64,000 nt of DNA, taken from assembly GCF_008831285.2 (NCBI RefSeq), contig NC_045139.1:13498354-13562353 (forward strand), in the 5' to 3' direction. The position numbers were made by a program, and so were the translations under genes. Numbering within the stretch: the first letter of the stretch is position 1; every line of letters starts with the position of its first letter. Under the pieces are notes generated by a model, which was not told where the DNA came from, made no database searches, and saw only the letters and a list, made by a program, of their open reading frames with translations. Source of the stretch: Nymphaea colorata (taxonomy: Eukaryota > Streptophyta > Magnoliopsida > Nymphaeales > Nymphaeaceae). Below, one piece after another: positions 23,701 to 33,782 of this stretch.

Positions 23701-26700
23701 GAAACTGATCTCAAATAAAAACCTACAACTACCAACTTATAACAATAAAACAATTAAAACGCACAACACCACCAATAGATCAAACATTTCATAAACATAA
23801 TTAAAAGTTTGAAATATCAAATTTAATGAGGTTCCACAAGTAGGGTTCACAAGTTATGCGGCATATAAATAACTCACAAGTAAATATTAATGTTTTTATA
23901 GCACGCAAAGTTTTACAATAGCCTAAAAGTCAATTGCTAAATCTGTAATTCTAATTCTTGACACCAAAATCCTTAAATAAAACTAGTCTAATTATAACAT
24001 AAAGGGAACATAAATAGTTTATAATCACACTTATCATATTAACATTGATTGCCATAAAACCACCTTCTATTATAATTATAATAAACAAGAAAAAAATTAA
24101 GATAATACAAGTATATATGCAAAGTACAGATAGAAGCTTAAAATAACTTACAAATATTCAAAATACAATGGTATTTGGATTGTAACTGTAACTAATAATT
24201 ATAAGTGCACATGCACACATACATACACACCAAGAGAGATAAATTCATGTAGAGAAACGCAAAAGAGAAGTCAACAAGAGCATGACCATGTGAAGTAGAC
24301 ATGAAATGCCATGAAACCAATCATGGTTCAAAAAACTATTCTATTTCAAATGGCCAAAAATGATGTCCAACTGCATGAACATGACCACAAGTTTGTAATG
24401 CAGCCAATGACAAGTTTGCAATGCAGCCAATGACAAATTCCATCCAAAGGAATAGGATTTTCATATTAGGGAAACATCTTCTAACAAATAAAACAGGCAA
24501 GGATACTGAAGAAAAATCTCCTGCACAATACAGCTGTCAATGACAACATCCAATGGGACCTCAGAGTTATCTGTCAAACTGTGATCATGATACGATGAAC
24601 CATGCTTGCAATCTTTAACTGAACTCTTCAGTATAGTTTCCCACTGTGCACCACCAGAAAAGCACTGTAGGGGGCCCCCATTCCGTAAGTCAGTTGTTGA
24701 TGTTTCGCCTGAACTAGAAGAAACTGACATAGCTTCATTAGCAACTGAAGAGCTGAATATGTCACCTTCAGCCCCATTGCAGAGTTGCAAATCCCTATTT
24801 TCTTTTCCTTTCTCTGAACCAGAATTAATGCCCTCCTTGACCCTAAACCTACTAGATGCAATCTGGCTTCCAATATCAGACGTGTGAAGAAGTTGGTTCT
24901 CTCCTTTTGCACTACAAGGATCTTGGACAGAAGAAAAATCATAATATGGAAGCCTGTCTAACTGACTCCCATCTCTTGACGACATTACCTGCAACCAGTC
25001 ATGTCTTGCCAACATGGGATTAACACTGAGAACATTGTGTGCTTGTGAAACGCCCCATGGATGAGAGGTAGATGCTTCAAGTGAAACCTCAAACCCTTTG
25101 CTGTCAAAGTGTTTCTCAACCATAGCTTCTTGAAAAACTGTATTAGAAAACCAAAATAAGTTATAATAAAATAAAAATAAAAAATTCAAAAAAAGGACTT
25201 TAATAATGAACTGCCCATTAGAATGCTCTTAACATTCCGTTAAAAATCTCTCCACCAGATCTAACAAAACAAGTGTATGCTTGGTTCAGCACTTACCATC
25301 TGCTAGTAATGGATTCCTCAGAAGACCTCCAAGAGGCCAGATTCTACAACATGGAATTTCATCATCAGATGATGCATTTGGCACATGAAGTTCCTTTTGT
25401 ACAGTTGTATGCCCTGGAAGTAGACATCTATTCGTTGAGTTAGAAAATTTGGTAGCAGACCGCACATCTTCCAACTTCTTATCAAGCAATAAGGAGGAAG
25501 TAGTTCCACAGAAAGAACTCAAATCTTCAGTTTGAGAAGATTCCTTGACCAGAAAATTACTATTGACCAGATCAGAAAAAGTTGAAAAATCATGTTGTTC
25601 CAGTGGCTTCATCCCTAGGTATCTTTCTTCATAGCTGTGCAATGAAAAGGCTCCAGAAGGATCTGAATCATCATCCAATAAATCCATTTCAGAACTAAGA
25701 ACTTCAGATGAACTAAGAGAACCAGAACCTTCTTCCTGATCAACAACCCTGGGATGTCATTTGATATATGCTAATCAATAAATTACAGAGATAAGAAACA
25801 AGAAAGTCAAGCACATGATACTTCTACTTTTTTTATACTAATATGAGCCCATGACTTGCAACTGCTTGTTAAGGTTGTCCCAAAGTCACAAACATGGCAA
25901 GGAATTGAAAAAGAGTAAATGTCATTCAGCCTTAGCTAATAAAGCCAAAGTTAAGCATCTGCACAAGCATCGGGTTCAGCATAGTAATAATCAAGAATGT
26001 AATAACTTATAAAGAAAGCAAAAGAACAAAAAAAATAAGGGGAAGGAACCCACAGTGTGTTTGCTTGATAGGAAACAGACAGGCTGTGGAGTGCAACCTC
26101 CTCAGGTGCTGAAGAAGATACTCCGCTACTATTAGCCACTTTCATACCAAGGTAAGCAGGAGTGTCTCCATAACGTAGCACCTATAATTTAAACATAAAA
26201 TAGAGATGCTGAGTAGAACAAAGAAATGGAAAACCAGCGTCAACATTAATATTAAGTAAAAGGACAGGTGTCTTGAGTAGAACAGTAAACCTATTGACTC
26301 AAGCAATTGAAGTAAAGAAAAGAACAAGAGAAGACAACCCAAACTGGAAATCAGATAGAGGTTGAACCGTTGAAGGCCGCACATGAAGCTATTCCACAAT
26401 CAAAAAGAGGCAAAAAGCAATTACAGAATACAACTGCATGACATAAACTGACGAAACAAATTCCAGAAGAAAAGGAGCAAAGAAACACAAATATAGACAC
26501 ACTCACACTAGTCAACAAGTTCAACCAGCTCATAAGTTCTTCAATTGGGCATATGCTATATAGCATCGTACATAAGTTGAAAAACAGCTATTCAAGTTCC
26601 AACATCTTTCCTCCAGAAGGAACAACACAAACATCATTTCAACCTACATGAACCTGAAAATATAACTTATTGCATGAGGAATCTAGTCCATTTAGCTCTG

Positions 26701-27926
26701 CTCCTACCCCTAGGTTTAAAAATCTGAATTATATATTTTAGACAATCTAAATTTTGTTCTTTTGCTACCTAATTCCAATGGCAAGAATGGACTTAGAGCA
26801 TGCAATATTTTGTTTTAAAGAAAGATGCTGTGTACGATATCAAAACAAGATAGAGTTGATGGAGGTGCAAATATAAACGATGAACTTTGATCAGATTTCC
26901 TGATCAGGAACATAATATGCAAATATTATCCATTACACATGCTATGCAAATATTATCCTTACACATGCAAATTCACAGAAAGGAAAAAAATAATAATCTT
27001 ACAATAAAAAAAAAAATCATAAAAGGTCTCTACAGGAGACTGCATCTCTTGACCTAGAAACATTGCCTCTGAAATCCGCTTTCTTAAAGAGAAACCTGTC
27101 ATTCCTGTTTTCTCTAAGCACACTTTGCGTACAACCAAGAAAACACCATCAAAATTTGAACTAAAAGGATGTGCATCATGCACACACAGCCACATAAAAC
27201 AGTAAACCTAAATTACTTTATGTTATAGACCTATGAAACACCGGTGTGAACATGCCAATAACACGGCACGGACATGTTAACCCGCCGCATCCAACTCCTT
27301 GACTGCGTTGGGCCCGTGTCCATCTACCTGTTGGACACGATCAATGCTGACCGAGATTTGGGCTCCACCGTTTTTTCTCTTTCCCTCCACCTTTCCCCCA
27401 TCCCTTCTCTTTTATCCCTTTCCCGCTGCCTTTCTCTTCCCTCTTTCTGTCTTCCTGCTCGGCATCTGCCTCCTTACCTCCCATTCGGCATTTGCCACCT
27501 CCTGTTCGTTGTCCAGACACACAGGGTCTTCCACGCCGGAGGCACCTTACAGATGCCTCCTGTCCGCCGCCGCACTGATGCTTCCATCACTAGACTTCCT
27601 TGCCGGCATCAGGTAACCCTTTTGTTCCAAAACTCCTTCCTGCCTTCTGCCCATGCCTATGCCTTACGTTCCACTGTTGCATTCAGCCAACTGCATCGTA
27701 CTCCGCCCTAGCAGCAGCTGCTGCAGCTTCTTCCGGTGTTAGGTAAATCCCCAAACTCTTACTACCTTCCGGCTTCCGCCCCTACCTACTCTGCTCCACT
27801 GTTCCACTCAGCCTAACCTTTACTCCTCCGGCGGCAGGTGCTGCAGTTTCTTACAGCGGTAGGTAATCCGGCAGTAGGTGCTGAATTAGTTTGTTTAAAA
27901 CCTTCATGAATGTATTTTTTTAATAT

Positions 27927-27989
<63 letters not shown>

Positions 27990-29284
27990 GCCAGCCGCAC
28001 CCGCGTACCCGTGATCTTGAATTTGGTCCGCACCCGCACCCATGTGACACAGCTATAGACTCCAGATGAGATTTTTCGAGGACAAGTTCCAATTCACATT
28101 CACAAAAACTCTTAGTCACTCTATTTTTCCACTTGACAAGTTCCATGCATGTGGGCAACATATTCTACAGAATTCCACGGAACCAAGAAGGCAACAAGAT
28201 GATTCTTACATTGTCATTTAACTTTCTCGATCTGGTATTCAGCTCTAAGAAAAATCTGTTGAGCTGTTCCTCCATTACACTGTACATGGCCTTCCTCTTT
28301 GCTATGAGACCTTCAATACTCTGCTTGCTAAATGACAAAGTGGAATAAAAGACTTCATGTGATGAACAATTCCAAAAGGGGAGAATAACCTCTAGATTGC
28401 TCAGCCCAGAATATGAAAAAGGCTTTTCGCCATAATTGTCAATTCCAATGAACTGACAATCAAAGAACTCTAGCATCTTCACCAGTAGTTGAAGTTGCTG
28501 ACCAGCACGAAAGATAAGCCCACAAACATCCTTCAGAAAACAAGGCAAAGCAACACCTTCATGAATCTGCAATTACCAAATATCAAGAGTATATTAGGCA
28601 CGTTACAGCTCCCAAGTGCTAGGATTTGATCTTCAATAAGCACATCATTTACCTCATAAGGTGGCAGGGTAGAGCTAATATTGCAAACGGCCACATCTTG
28701 ACAGTTACAAGTGGAGTCGTCCACACTTCCTACAATAAACTCTCCGTAGGGATCACTTATGGATGCTTGATATATCCATGATCTAATGAGACGATAGTAC
28801 AGATCAAAGGAATGATAAAAGAGAAATTTGAGCAGCACTTCATGAACTGGATCAGTATCCTAGAAGAACAACATCAGTAAAAGTCTTCACAAAACCAATG
28901 TAAATAATATACCATAAGCCACAAGAATATCCATGCATATGCAATATATCCAAAAAGACCCATACCTTGTGACAATAAGCAAGACAATGGCAACAAAAGT
29001 CCAAAGAATTTCATTAATCTAACTCTGGAAAACCTATCTGTTACTTGAGATTCTAAGAACAATCCAAGAATAAGGTAAATCATGTTTGATACAACTAGCA
29101 ATCCCCTAGCAATCTCAATAGGTTTAGGACCTAGGCTTAAAATGTCAATATAGTATAAGGCATACGTTAGAGGATGGAAGCATAAACACATGCCTGTTGT
29201 GGGACAGAAACAATTTTTCCATAGTTTCAATTTTCATATGATGAGGAAAGAGAAGCACTTGCATAAGCAACGCAAATATATATA

Positions 29285-29331
<47 letters not shown>

Positions 29332-31944
29332 AGAATTAAAATTAAATATTTGAAAACAAAATTTTCTAGACGCCAACAACAGAGTTTGGAACTACAGTGG
29401 GAAACTAAAAAAGTGGTACTGCAACAAACTACGAACCACAAAAAATTCAAATCAACCTAAACACTGTTGATGTACTTCCCCAATATCTGAAGAACAGTCC
29501 AATCATCTTGAAAAATTATATGTAGGATCGAACAAGCATGGACATAAGCAATTATTGCGTCCTCCAATTTAGATCATCTCTTAGGTGTAATTGCATGTAG
29601 GAAAGATTGTAACCACAGGATGACTTTTTCTTTTTTCTTTTTTTTTTTAATTACTATAAAGCATAAACTTATCTCTCTAATCATAGAACAAGGGTGGTGC
29701 AATGTGCATTCATGATACAGAGATGTATCTAACTGATCAAAAAGGAGTTACCTAATTGGCAACCATGGGGTAACCAAGTCTAGTGACCAACCAGACAAGT
29801 AAATCAAGTTTTCTAAGGGTGAAAGGACAGCAATGTAAGCAATCAGATACTTGTATACCAACCCACAAGCCTGCTGGTGTCAAAGAATAGTTTACCGTAC
29901 AAGGACCATTACCATAAAATAAACACCATGCTGACTGAGCAGAGTTGTTAAGAACTTTAACTTAAGAAACTTTACACTCAAGTTGAGCCATCAATTTCAA
30001 ATTTTCACATTGCTTGGCAATTCACAACAAAAATGGCATACAAAGCACAATTTTCTCATGTCAAGACACATACAACAATATCTTTCTCAGCAACATCTTT
30101 GAATATAAATGTTCACAATAAGTATCAGGCTGTCTCTGCAATGTACTTTTCAAAAAAGGACAGAGAAAAATTCACTAAAGAAAATAAGTTGGTCAACATT
30201 TGACAGGTGAGTGTAAGAAAAGATAACATTCAATTTCCTTTATATAATGACGTTTTATGCAGTTCACCTGCAGTTTGACTGGCATGCATGCAAGCACCAC
30301 TAATCTGTCATGCATATACGCACACAAACCAATATATACACAAATACACACATAACTTAGCATAGAACAAAAATCTAAGACAATAATATCTCCATTTTAT
30401 CAGGTTAGATGAAGTTCAAAAATAGGAATGAGAAGCACCCTAACTGTTCTTGATGCATGCATGATTATGTTGTATATATGGTAGTGAATTGTTGAGTATC
30501 CAAATGTCAAGTCAAATGCTAGTCAGCGCCATAGTTTGCAAAGTATCACCGTGCCTACCTGAAGTTGCTTATAAAGGTAGGTAAGTAAATCTGCTCCTCT
30601 AGGAAAATTACAGAACTCCACCCCTCCTGCACTTACACCCTTGTGCACTTCTTCTGATGACTGTGACAAAGCAGGCATTGCATTTTTCAGCATGCAAATA
30701 GCTCCAAGTGCTTGAATGCGAGTCCTCAGTTCCTCAGTGTGTAGGTAAACCTCCAAAAGAGTAACGTCGGTTTGAAGAATACTTGTACGGCAACCCTTTT
30801 CACCCGCATCTTTGGCCAGTTCTTTGGCATTTGATGAGCGTCTTAGATAAATAGATGCTTCTAACGTATTTATTGCACAAAGATATCCTTGCAGAACCAG
30901 ATTCATGCCAACAGAAAATCCATAGTTTATAAGACTATAAGGAGGATGAGACCTAGACACGATGTGTGTACTTAATTCCACATCCGGAGATACTATACCA
31001 CTATCTGAATCATTGAGGGGCTTTCGATTTTTTTTCCTTCCCTTGGTGTGTGAACTACGTGTGGCGTCCTTATCCTTTCTAGCTTCACGGTGGACATTCA
31101 TGTTACCGCCAATAAAATAGTCCACAAATTTTTGCAGACCCGAACATATAGCACCATAATGACTTATAGATTTGAGCATCGCTCCTAATGCCTTTGTGCT
31201 GGCAGATCGATGCCATAAATTAGGAACGCTATAGGCGCTTAGATCAGCTGGAGTAACACTAAATATTGAAGAGAGCTTTTCTAGGTCAGCAAGAGCCGAA
31301 TCAGAACCTTGCAGTGCATTGAGAGCCAATTTAACCAACATAGCTTCCTGCAAAACAATGTGAATTAATTCCAAATAAATCAACTCATGAGTCCATGACA
31401 AGTACCGCGGAACAAGAATTCGGAGATTATAACATGCATTCAAGTTAGCATTTGAAACGCAAGCCTAGGAGAGAAGAACAAAAGCAAGACGTCAAGAAAC
31501 TTTAGACACGTGTCTCAGACTGTAAACGAGTAGTAACAATGCCCTATTGATGACCAATGTACTGGATTCTCTTTCGATAGTTAGGGTTTTTCTTTTTTCT
31601 AAAAAAAGGCTGACGCTCATCAATGGACGTCATCCACGGTGAACAAACAAAAGAAATAACACTTAACTGATTAGGATCGCATCCCATTCGCACTGGTCAA
31701 CCCACGAGGACAAACAAGAAAGGGAACCTCGAGGAAAATAGAATGGAACGAAAAGATAGGGCATAGCAGACGGGCTTACCGAGATCTCGTCTGCGCGAAG
31801 CTCCGCGCCAGCCACGGAAGAAGGTGGTGGTCGAGATGCACCGCTCTCGGAGGCAATCGATTCCCAGGGTTTCGGAGCAAGCCATGGCTCCTGCAATCTG
31901 TACTTCTCCAGGATGGACGAGAGAACCACATCCTTCCCCATCAA
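8786..31944 (-). CDS. GCP6: Gamma-tubulin complex component 6 (GCP6)
   Basis: Member of the Spc97/Spc98 family; in gamma-tubulin ring complexes it helps nucleate microtubules. Sixteen coding exons fit with matching phases: 31780-31944, 30559-31347, 28653-28859, 28210-28566, 27034-27111 (least certain), 26054-26181, 25297-25748, 24507-25137, 21744-21885, 21443-21605, 21172-21335, 20737-20810, 10901-11000, 10210-10271, 9221-9380 and 8786-8938. They total 3825 nt, 1274 aa, close to the Arabidopsis protein (about 1200 aa). The GCP6-type N-terminal motif is EPWLAPKPWES. The conserved core includes LLALRRYHFMEAADWADMF (exon 9) and ALGYKVDWPVSIILT (exon 11). The C-terminal exons give DLESVHMAYL and FWEYLDFNEYFSN before TAA. 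The middle exons 5-8 are Ser/Asp-rich and probably disordered. Intron 12 (11001-20736) is swollen by a Copia element with a nested hAT. The reading frame is intact, so the gene is probably functional if that intron is spliced. Confidence 0.92.
11186..11661 (-). repeat. Copia 3' LTR (476 bp)
   Basis: In element orientation this LTR runs from 11661 (TGTTAGAATG) to 11186 (ending TACA). It contains a TATA box at 11361-11370 and a TA repeat near 11568-11582. A 15-bp inverted repeat with a 4-base loop lies at 11402-11435. It is nearly identical to the 5' LTR once the hAT is removed. Confidence 0.95.
11662..11671 (-). other. Copia polypurine tract
   Basis: On the minus strand the sequence TGAGGGGGGG lies directly against the 3' LTR and just after the pol stop codon (11675-11677). 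This is the expected place and composition for the plus-strand DNA primer of an LTR retrotransposon. Confidence 0.85.
11675..14986 (-). CDS. Copia pol polyprotein
   Basis: This is an open frame of 1103 codons without internal stops. The aspartic protease motif DSGASFHM lies near residue 87. It is followed by the GAG-pre-integrase motif WHQRLGHSN, the DDE integrase core (HSDVWGP and the NGVAERKHR region) and the Copia-type reverse transcriptase with YVDDM near residue 790. An RNase H-like region follows, with DADWGG near 953 and later STEAEYRA. Together these domains make new element copies: polyprotein cleavage, reverse transcription and chromosomal integration. The frame is offset from that of gag, with 152 bases of overlap. 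Many plant Copia elements have a single gag-pol frame, so this split is either a programmed shift or an inactivating indel. The first part of the open frame, before the protease, may not be translated as written. Confidence 0.93.
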   Translation of the reverse strand: MKEQGEKLFAIIVKKKDIPSQDVQNLEFLIKEAMLRLKFKKRSEASSFQLEQLISALQPFLKGGSIPSTLGATVASTSSSKYSWIIDSGASFHMTPYESLLTECTKNDSYSFVKTADGTSLEIDFIGNLDLAFGSKILKVPQVRHIPKLNLNLLSVFQIADLGFDVIFSQSKCLIQDRISKKMIGEGFRTNNLYYIDFLDLSRPSCNISKECDIQTWHQRLGHSNIEKMSHLPFMENFCQKNFDCNDCIKAKMKALPFDNRNFIAQKSFDLVHSDVWGPAPIMSKGGLLYYVIFIDDYSRHTWVYFLKHKSEVFTNFKNFYNMIYTQFGSNIKVFRSDLGGEFMSNEFQQFLKEKGIVHQRSCPNTLQQNGVAERKHRHIIETTRALFLSKNVPKNFWAEAVLTSTYLINRMPTKILKHISHFERLHHVKPNYNRLKVFGCKCFVLSDKDDKLSSKAICCVFIGYSETQKGYRCYDIKKDKVYVSRNVIFLENEDGFKDEPKKLEDYTFLWTTDIDDDEPDKGIEVPIEEVNNDNSTHIIPPKEILVYRRRDPQNQETNQSLPRRSQRHIRPPQRFVSYESFSPKFRACIMAHHSFHEPSSYLEAKEDPNWIEAMNLELKALESNETWDIVPLPTGKKTIGCRWIYKIKTRSDGTLERYKARLVAKGYAQEYGIDYEETFAPVARMTSVRTLIAIASVKHWTIFQMDVKNAFLNGHLQEEVFMSAPPGFDLPQNKVLRLKKALYGLKQAPKAWFDKFSSVMFNQGFKSCYSDTAMFVKTTSVGVIVLLLYVDDMVITGSDDEGIIKVKHFLSKCFQMTDLGRLTYFLGIEVAYSKQGYLLSQMKFVSELVDRTGISDDKVVDTPAALGVKMKIDDEEILENPTPFRQIVGALSYLSITRPDIAHAVHVISQFQQRPTSVHMGAAMRVVRYVKNTINKGLFLSSSSILELVAYTDADWGGDPNNRHSTTGFCVFLGDSLISWRCKKQNKVSLSSTEAEYRAMATTTMEIVWLKSLLKDMGIHITNPVKLCCDNKSAIYIASNHTFHERTKHIEMDCHYVREEFLQKNIDLSYVQSEYQLGDFFTKALAATRFNFLLGKLSVITP
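14835..15761 (-). CDS. Copia gag polyprotein
   Basis: This is an open frame of 308 codons, starting 315 bases inside the primer-binding site. It carries the Copia-type gag region (SSTNYIQWARTMEHF near the N-terminus, then LKIHNLQQGDRSIKDY). A CCHC zinc knuckle, CYHCQEEGHTKPRC, lies near residues 267-280. Gag forms the virus-like particle that packages element RNA, and the knuckle binds nucleic acid. The frame stops shortly after the knuckle, while pol is open in another frame. The ATG at 15761 is the first in this frame, but an internal Met (MDD, five codons on) is also plausible. Confidence 0.9.
   Translation of the reverse strand: MLIVPMDDKVSSLPFPKLSSTNYIQWARTMEHFIRSKSLWGLVDGTKLEPQLVLTKVVDGRAMELDATEKEKVMAEYNKKWEEWSVGHHKIITWILTCVDNATSGQISKLNSALEAWEYLKKTHTMRDVAYMHHVQLKIHNLQQGDRSIKDYVAKMDQLYDELSIFEPHWTQDLILKEKQIQREKFYKFIIGLRPEFDGVKTALLHRSKTPSMNEAIAELQMEENRLCLDKEKVNNVLATSRPGAHLRPYRPPHFNRTNEGTRRKIICYHCQEEGHTKPRCPKLRIFDKRSNVAAQIQEEKRSKFIPT
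16060..16075 (-). other. Copia primer-binding site (initiator tRNA-Met)
   Basis: The minus-strand sequence TGGTATCAGAGCCAGG immediately follows the CA end of the 5' LTR with no gap. It is complementary to the 3' end of initiator methionine tRNA, the usual primer for plant Copia reverse transcription. Confidence 0.95.
16236..19714 (+). mobile_element. Intact hAT DNA transposon nested in the Copia LTR
   Basis: The element is 3479 bp and flanked by a perfect 8-bp target duplication, CCTAAAAC at 16228-16235 and 19715-19722. An 8-bp duplication is typical of hAT elements. Both ends read CAATGTTGTA, one inverted. The subterminal regions are packed with GTATCGTA/TACGATAC repeats in both orientations, likely transposase-binding sites. 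It encodes a full-length transposase in three exons on the plus strand, opposite to the Copia element and to GCP6. It looks structurally autonomous and young. Confidence 0.95.
16764..19290 (+). CDS. hAT transposase with BED zinc finger
   Basis: Three exons fit: 16764-18615, 18706-18910 and 19008-19290, with GT-AG borders and agreeing phases. They give 779 aa without internal stops. A BED-type finger lies at residues 21-50 (CGFC, then RMKHHLAG). A basic, Gly/Arg-rich linker follows at about 120-175. The DUF659-type core contains MSDGWTDTRS near residue 278 and ITDNAANYRAAG near 338; their Asp residues match the first two acidic positions of the hAT catalytic triad. The hATC dimerisation region in exon 2 reads CSASGCERNWSVFQ and RLEHKRLNDLVFVRYN; its Glu is the presumed third catalytic residue. 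The protein ends in a very acidic Glu/Asp tail (DDEEEEEDEDED). It probably cuts and pastes this element and related copies bearing the same ends. The start was chosen as the first ATG before the BED finger. Confidence 0.93.
19738..19747 (-). promoter_or_regulatory. TATA box of the Copia 5' LTR
   Basis: The minus-strand sequence CTATAAATAG is a strong TATA box and is also present in the 3' LTR at 11361-11370. Transcription would start roughly 25-35 bases further along the minus strand, at about 19712-19720. That is exactly the junction with the inserted hAT. Confidence 0.75.
19779..19812. repeat. 15-bp stem inverted repeat in the LTR U3 region
   Basis: AGTCCCAACGGCTAG, a four-base AAAT loop and the exact reverse complement form a perfect hairpin. 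The same structure occurs in the 3' LTR at 11402-11435. It lies about 30-65 bases upstream of the TATA box in element orientation, so it may be a dyad protein-binding site or fold in 3' LTR read-through RNA. Confidence 0.85.
20290..20605. repeat. Minisatellite: three copies of about 103 bp in GCP6 intron 12
   Basis: Copies begin at about 20315, 20418 and 20522. Each contains a GGGAAGYTAATT-like start, a GCCAGCTTCMTRGTA core and an AGATA-containing end. The copies are diverged, so the array is older than the neighbouring Copia insertion. It lies between exon 12 and the Copia target site. Confidence 0.8.
22491..23443. mobile_element. Non-autonomous DNA element with TGTCACA ends (GCP6 intron 8)
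   Basis: The left end reads GTGTCACAAAAAACGGCG. The reverse complement of the right end reads TGTCACATTAAACGGG. The interior is rich in TATTATACCCG/TATACGC motifs and T-runs and encodes no transposase. A middle part (about 22760-23040) is different in composition, with many TTCGAGA/CTTCG motifs, and may be a captured fragment. Flanks share AGATAA but without a clean target duplication. Similar elements occur at 34775-35221 and 44854-45250. Confidence 0.6.
27231..28053. mobile_element. Possible Mutator-like or MITE insertion in GCP6 intron 4
   Basis: TATAGAC at 27224-27230 and 28054-28060 may be a target duplication. The enclosed ends, TATGAAACACCGGTGTG and CTGTGTCACATGGGTG (reverse complement of the right end), match at about 10 of 13 positions. 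The interior is C/T-rich and differs in composition from the surrounding intron. An open frame of 145 codons at 27274-27711 has no recognisable domain. A TA/CA microsatellite lies at about 27937-27985. Confidence 0.4.
29276..29329. repeat. TA microsatellite in GCP6 intron 2
   Basis: About 50 bases of near-perfect TA dinucleotides, in the intron between exons 2 and 3 of GCP6 (28860-30558). The rest of that 1.7-kb intron shows nothing recognisable. Confidence 0.9.
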
Positions 31945-32464
31945 CCGACGTGCAGTGGGTGGGGGGCGGAGAAGAGGGAGAGCTCAGAGCAGAGGATGAA
32001 AAAGGCACTGGACTGGAGTTCCCGCCTGGTGCCAAATAGAGATTAATGGATCGGATTTGTTGCGAGTTCAAAAGGTTCCGAACTCGACCCAAATTAGAAT
32101 CGGCCTCTCCTAGAGCGTTTCGTCGCACATAAATGACACAATAACGTGAAAACCCATACAATTGTTTGTCGCTAAACCAATCTCAGGATCCATTCCGTAC
32201 GGATCATATCAGTGTAGGAAAATTTAGCCGCGATCAGGAATTCCGCCCGTGCTACTTCACTTTATTATTTTGTATTTTTTTCCATTGATTTTCAACAAAA
32301 TATATTTTGCCAATTATCACCAAAGAGAGTTCGCAACAACAAAGTAAGTCCATCACCAAGCGGCTGGGATCGCCGCTGAAGTGGCAAATCGGTCACCTAT
32401 CATGGAATTTGGACATAGAATGAGAAATTCTCTCTTCTCTATGTTACGAACGTTCACTCTAAAA
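31945..32464. other. GCP6 upstream region; no gene seen
   Basis: This contains the GCP6 5' UTR and promoter. Open frames on both strands overlap exon 1 and have no recognisable domain. No TATA box or other firm promoter motif could be assigned. Confidence 0.5.
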
Positions 32465-33171
32465 GTTGCAACACATATAGGTCGGGTCAATCTATATGCC
32501 GTATTCGGATATATGACTTATCACAAATGTAATGTAGCATATCGTAAAATAATTTTTTTAATTCAAAAAAATTTAAAAAATTATAAAAAGGAGAGAGAAT
32601 TAAGAAAAAATCATGAAAAATGTACTCCTACACTCATCTCACATGAAAAGCATTCATGATTCATCATCACTCATAAGTCATGATATATCAACAATACATT
32701 GAGAAATGAAAAATCATAGATTCAAAATAACATAATAAGCATTTGATCATAAGTTTACAATGTTTTTTATTATATCACAAGTTTACAACATCTAATAGTT
32801 GACTGTCAAGCGTCAAATATTATGATTACCATCAATCAATAATAATCATAATTGCATGGTTAAGTCTTCTAGAAAACTAATAAAACTTCCCTGCTAGAAA
32901 ACTAATAAAACTTCCCTCCTCAGCAACTCTTTAAAAATGTTTAGAAAGCAAGAAAGAGAAACTATTTTAAAACGAAGCACGCAAAAATGAACCTCAAGTG
33001 AGCCCCTTTTTTGTTTTGTCCCCGTATAAGATACATAAGCTTATTGTCTTTATTGTATGATATGGCCCCCGGCCCCCGTATTTCAATAAGAGCGATATGC
33101 CCACGATACATAAATGTCTCATGTATCGTATAAAGTAATTGTATAAGCTACATATCGTACGGATAACAATG
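32465..33171 (-). mobile_element. Degenerate relative of the hAT element (tentative)
   Basis: The right end, in reverse complement CATTGTTATCCGTACGATA, resembles the hAT start CAATGTTGTACGTATCGTACG. The stretch is rich in GATACATAA/CGTATTGTA motifs like the hAT subterminal repeats. The 32640-32760 part resembles the 3' tail of the intact hAT, including a TCATGATTCATCATC motif in reverse. No coding sequence for the transposase core remains. The left boundary is uncertain. Confidence 0.45.
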
Positions 33172-33629
33172 CATTCATTATATGCATATGTTGTTTCTTT
33201 TGGTTGTATTGCAAATGGGAGTCAAATAAAGTCTTGACAACCGATGAGTCTCCTCCGAGCACATCCAAACAGACGCACACACATACACCTCTTTAACAAA
33301 CAGATCAATACATGCAAAAATGAACCTCAAGCAAGCCCCTTCTTCGTTTTGTCCTCGTATTCTAAGATACATAGGCATATTGCACGTATTGTATGATATA
33401 AACCCCATATTCCAATACAAGCGACATTCCTACAATACATAAATGTCTCGTGTATAGTATACGTATTGTATAAGCTACACATCGCATGAGACAGATAACA
33501 ATGCATTCATTATATGCCTACGTCATTTCTTTTGGTTGTATTGCAAATGGGAGTCAAATAAAGTCTTGACAACCGATGAGCCTAAGAACAGACGCACACA
33601 CATACACCTCTTCAACAAACAGATCAATA
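32981..33629. repeat. Tandem duplication of about 330 bp
   Basis: A block starting GCAAAAATGAACCTCAAG at 32981 is repeated at 33314. Both copies run through the hAT-like end and finish with GTCTTGACAACCGATGAG and ACACCTCTT...CAACAAACAGATCAATA. The copies differ by several substitutions and a short deletion, so the duplication is not recent. It lies just downstream of MED21. Confidence 0.85.
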
Positions 33630-33782
33630 GAACAAAGAATTTAAACTTTTAGTGGACGGGTGGGTCTTATTTACAATACATTGGGATGGCCTGACAAAAG
33701 TGTGAGACAACAAGCGCGACCAAATATGGCTCCCCCCAACAAACAGTGTGGAATTCGCACTATTATATTGCCGCGGTATTCA

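Noticed and set aside
27274..27711. 145-codon plus frame rich in Leu, Pro and Ser
   Set aside because: It lies inside a GCP6 intron, antisense, in a C/T-rich probable insertion; no domain, no splice partner.
27937..27990. TA/CA repeats considered as a functional element
   Set aside because: Ordinary microsatellite; similar runs occur at 11568, 19938, 29276 and 58034.
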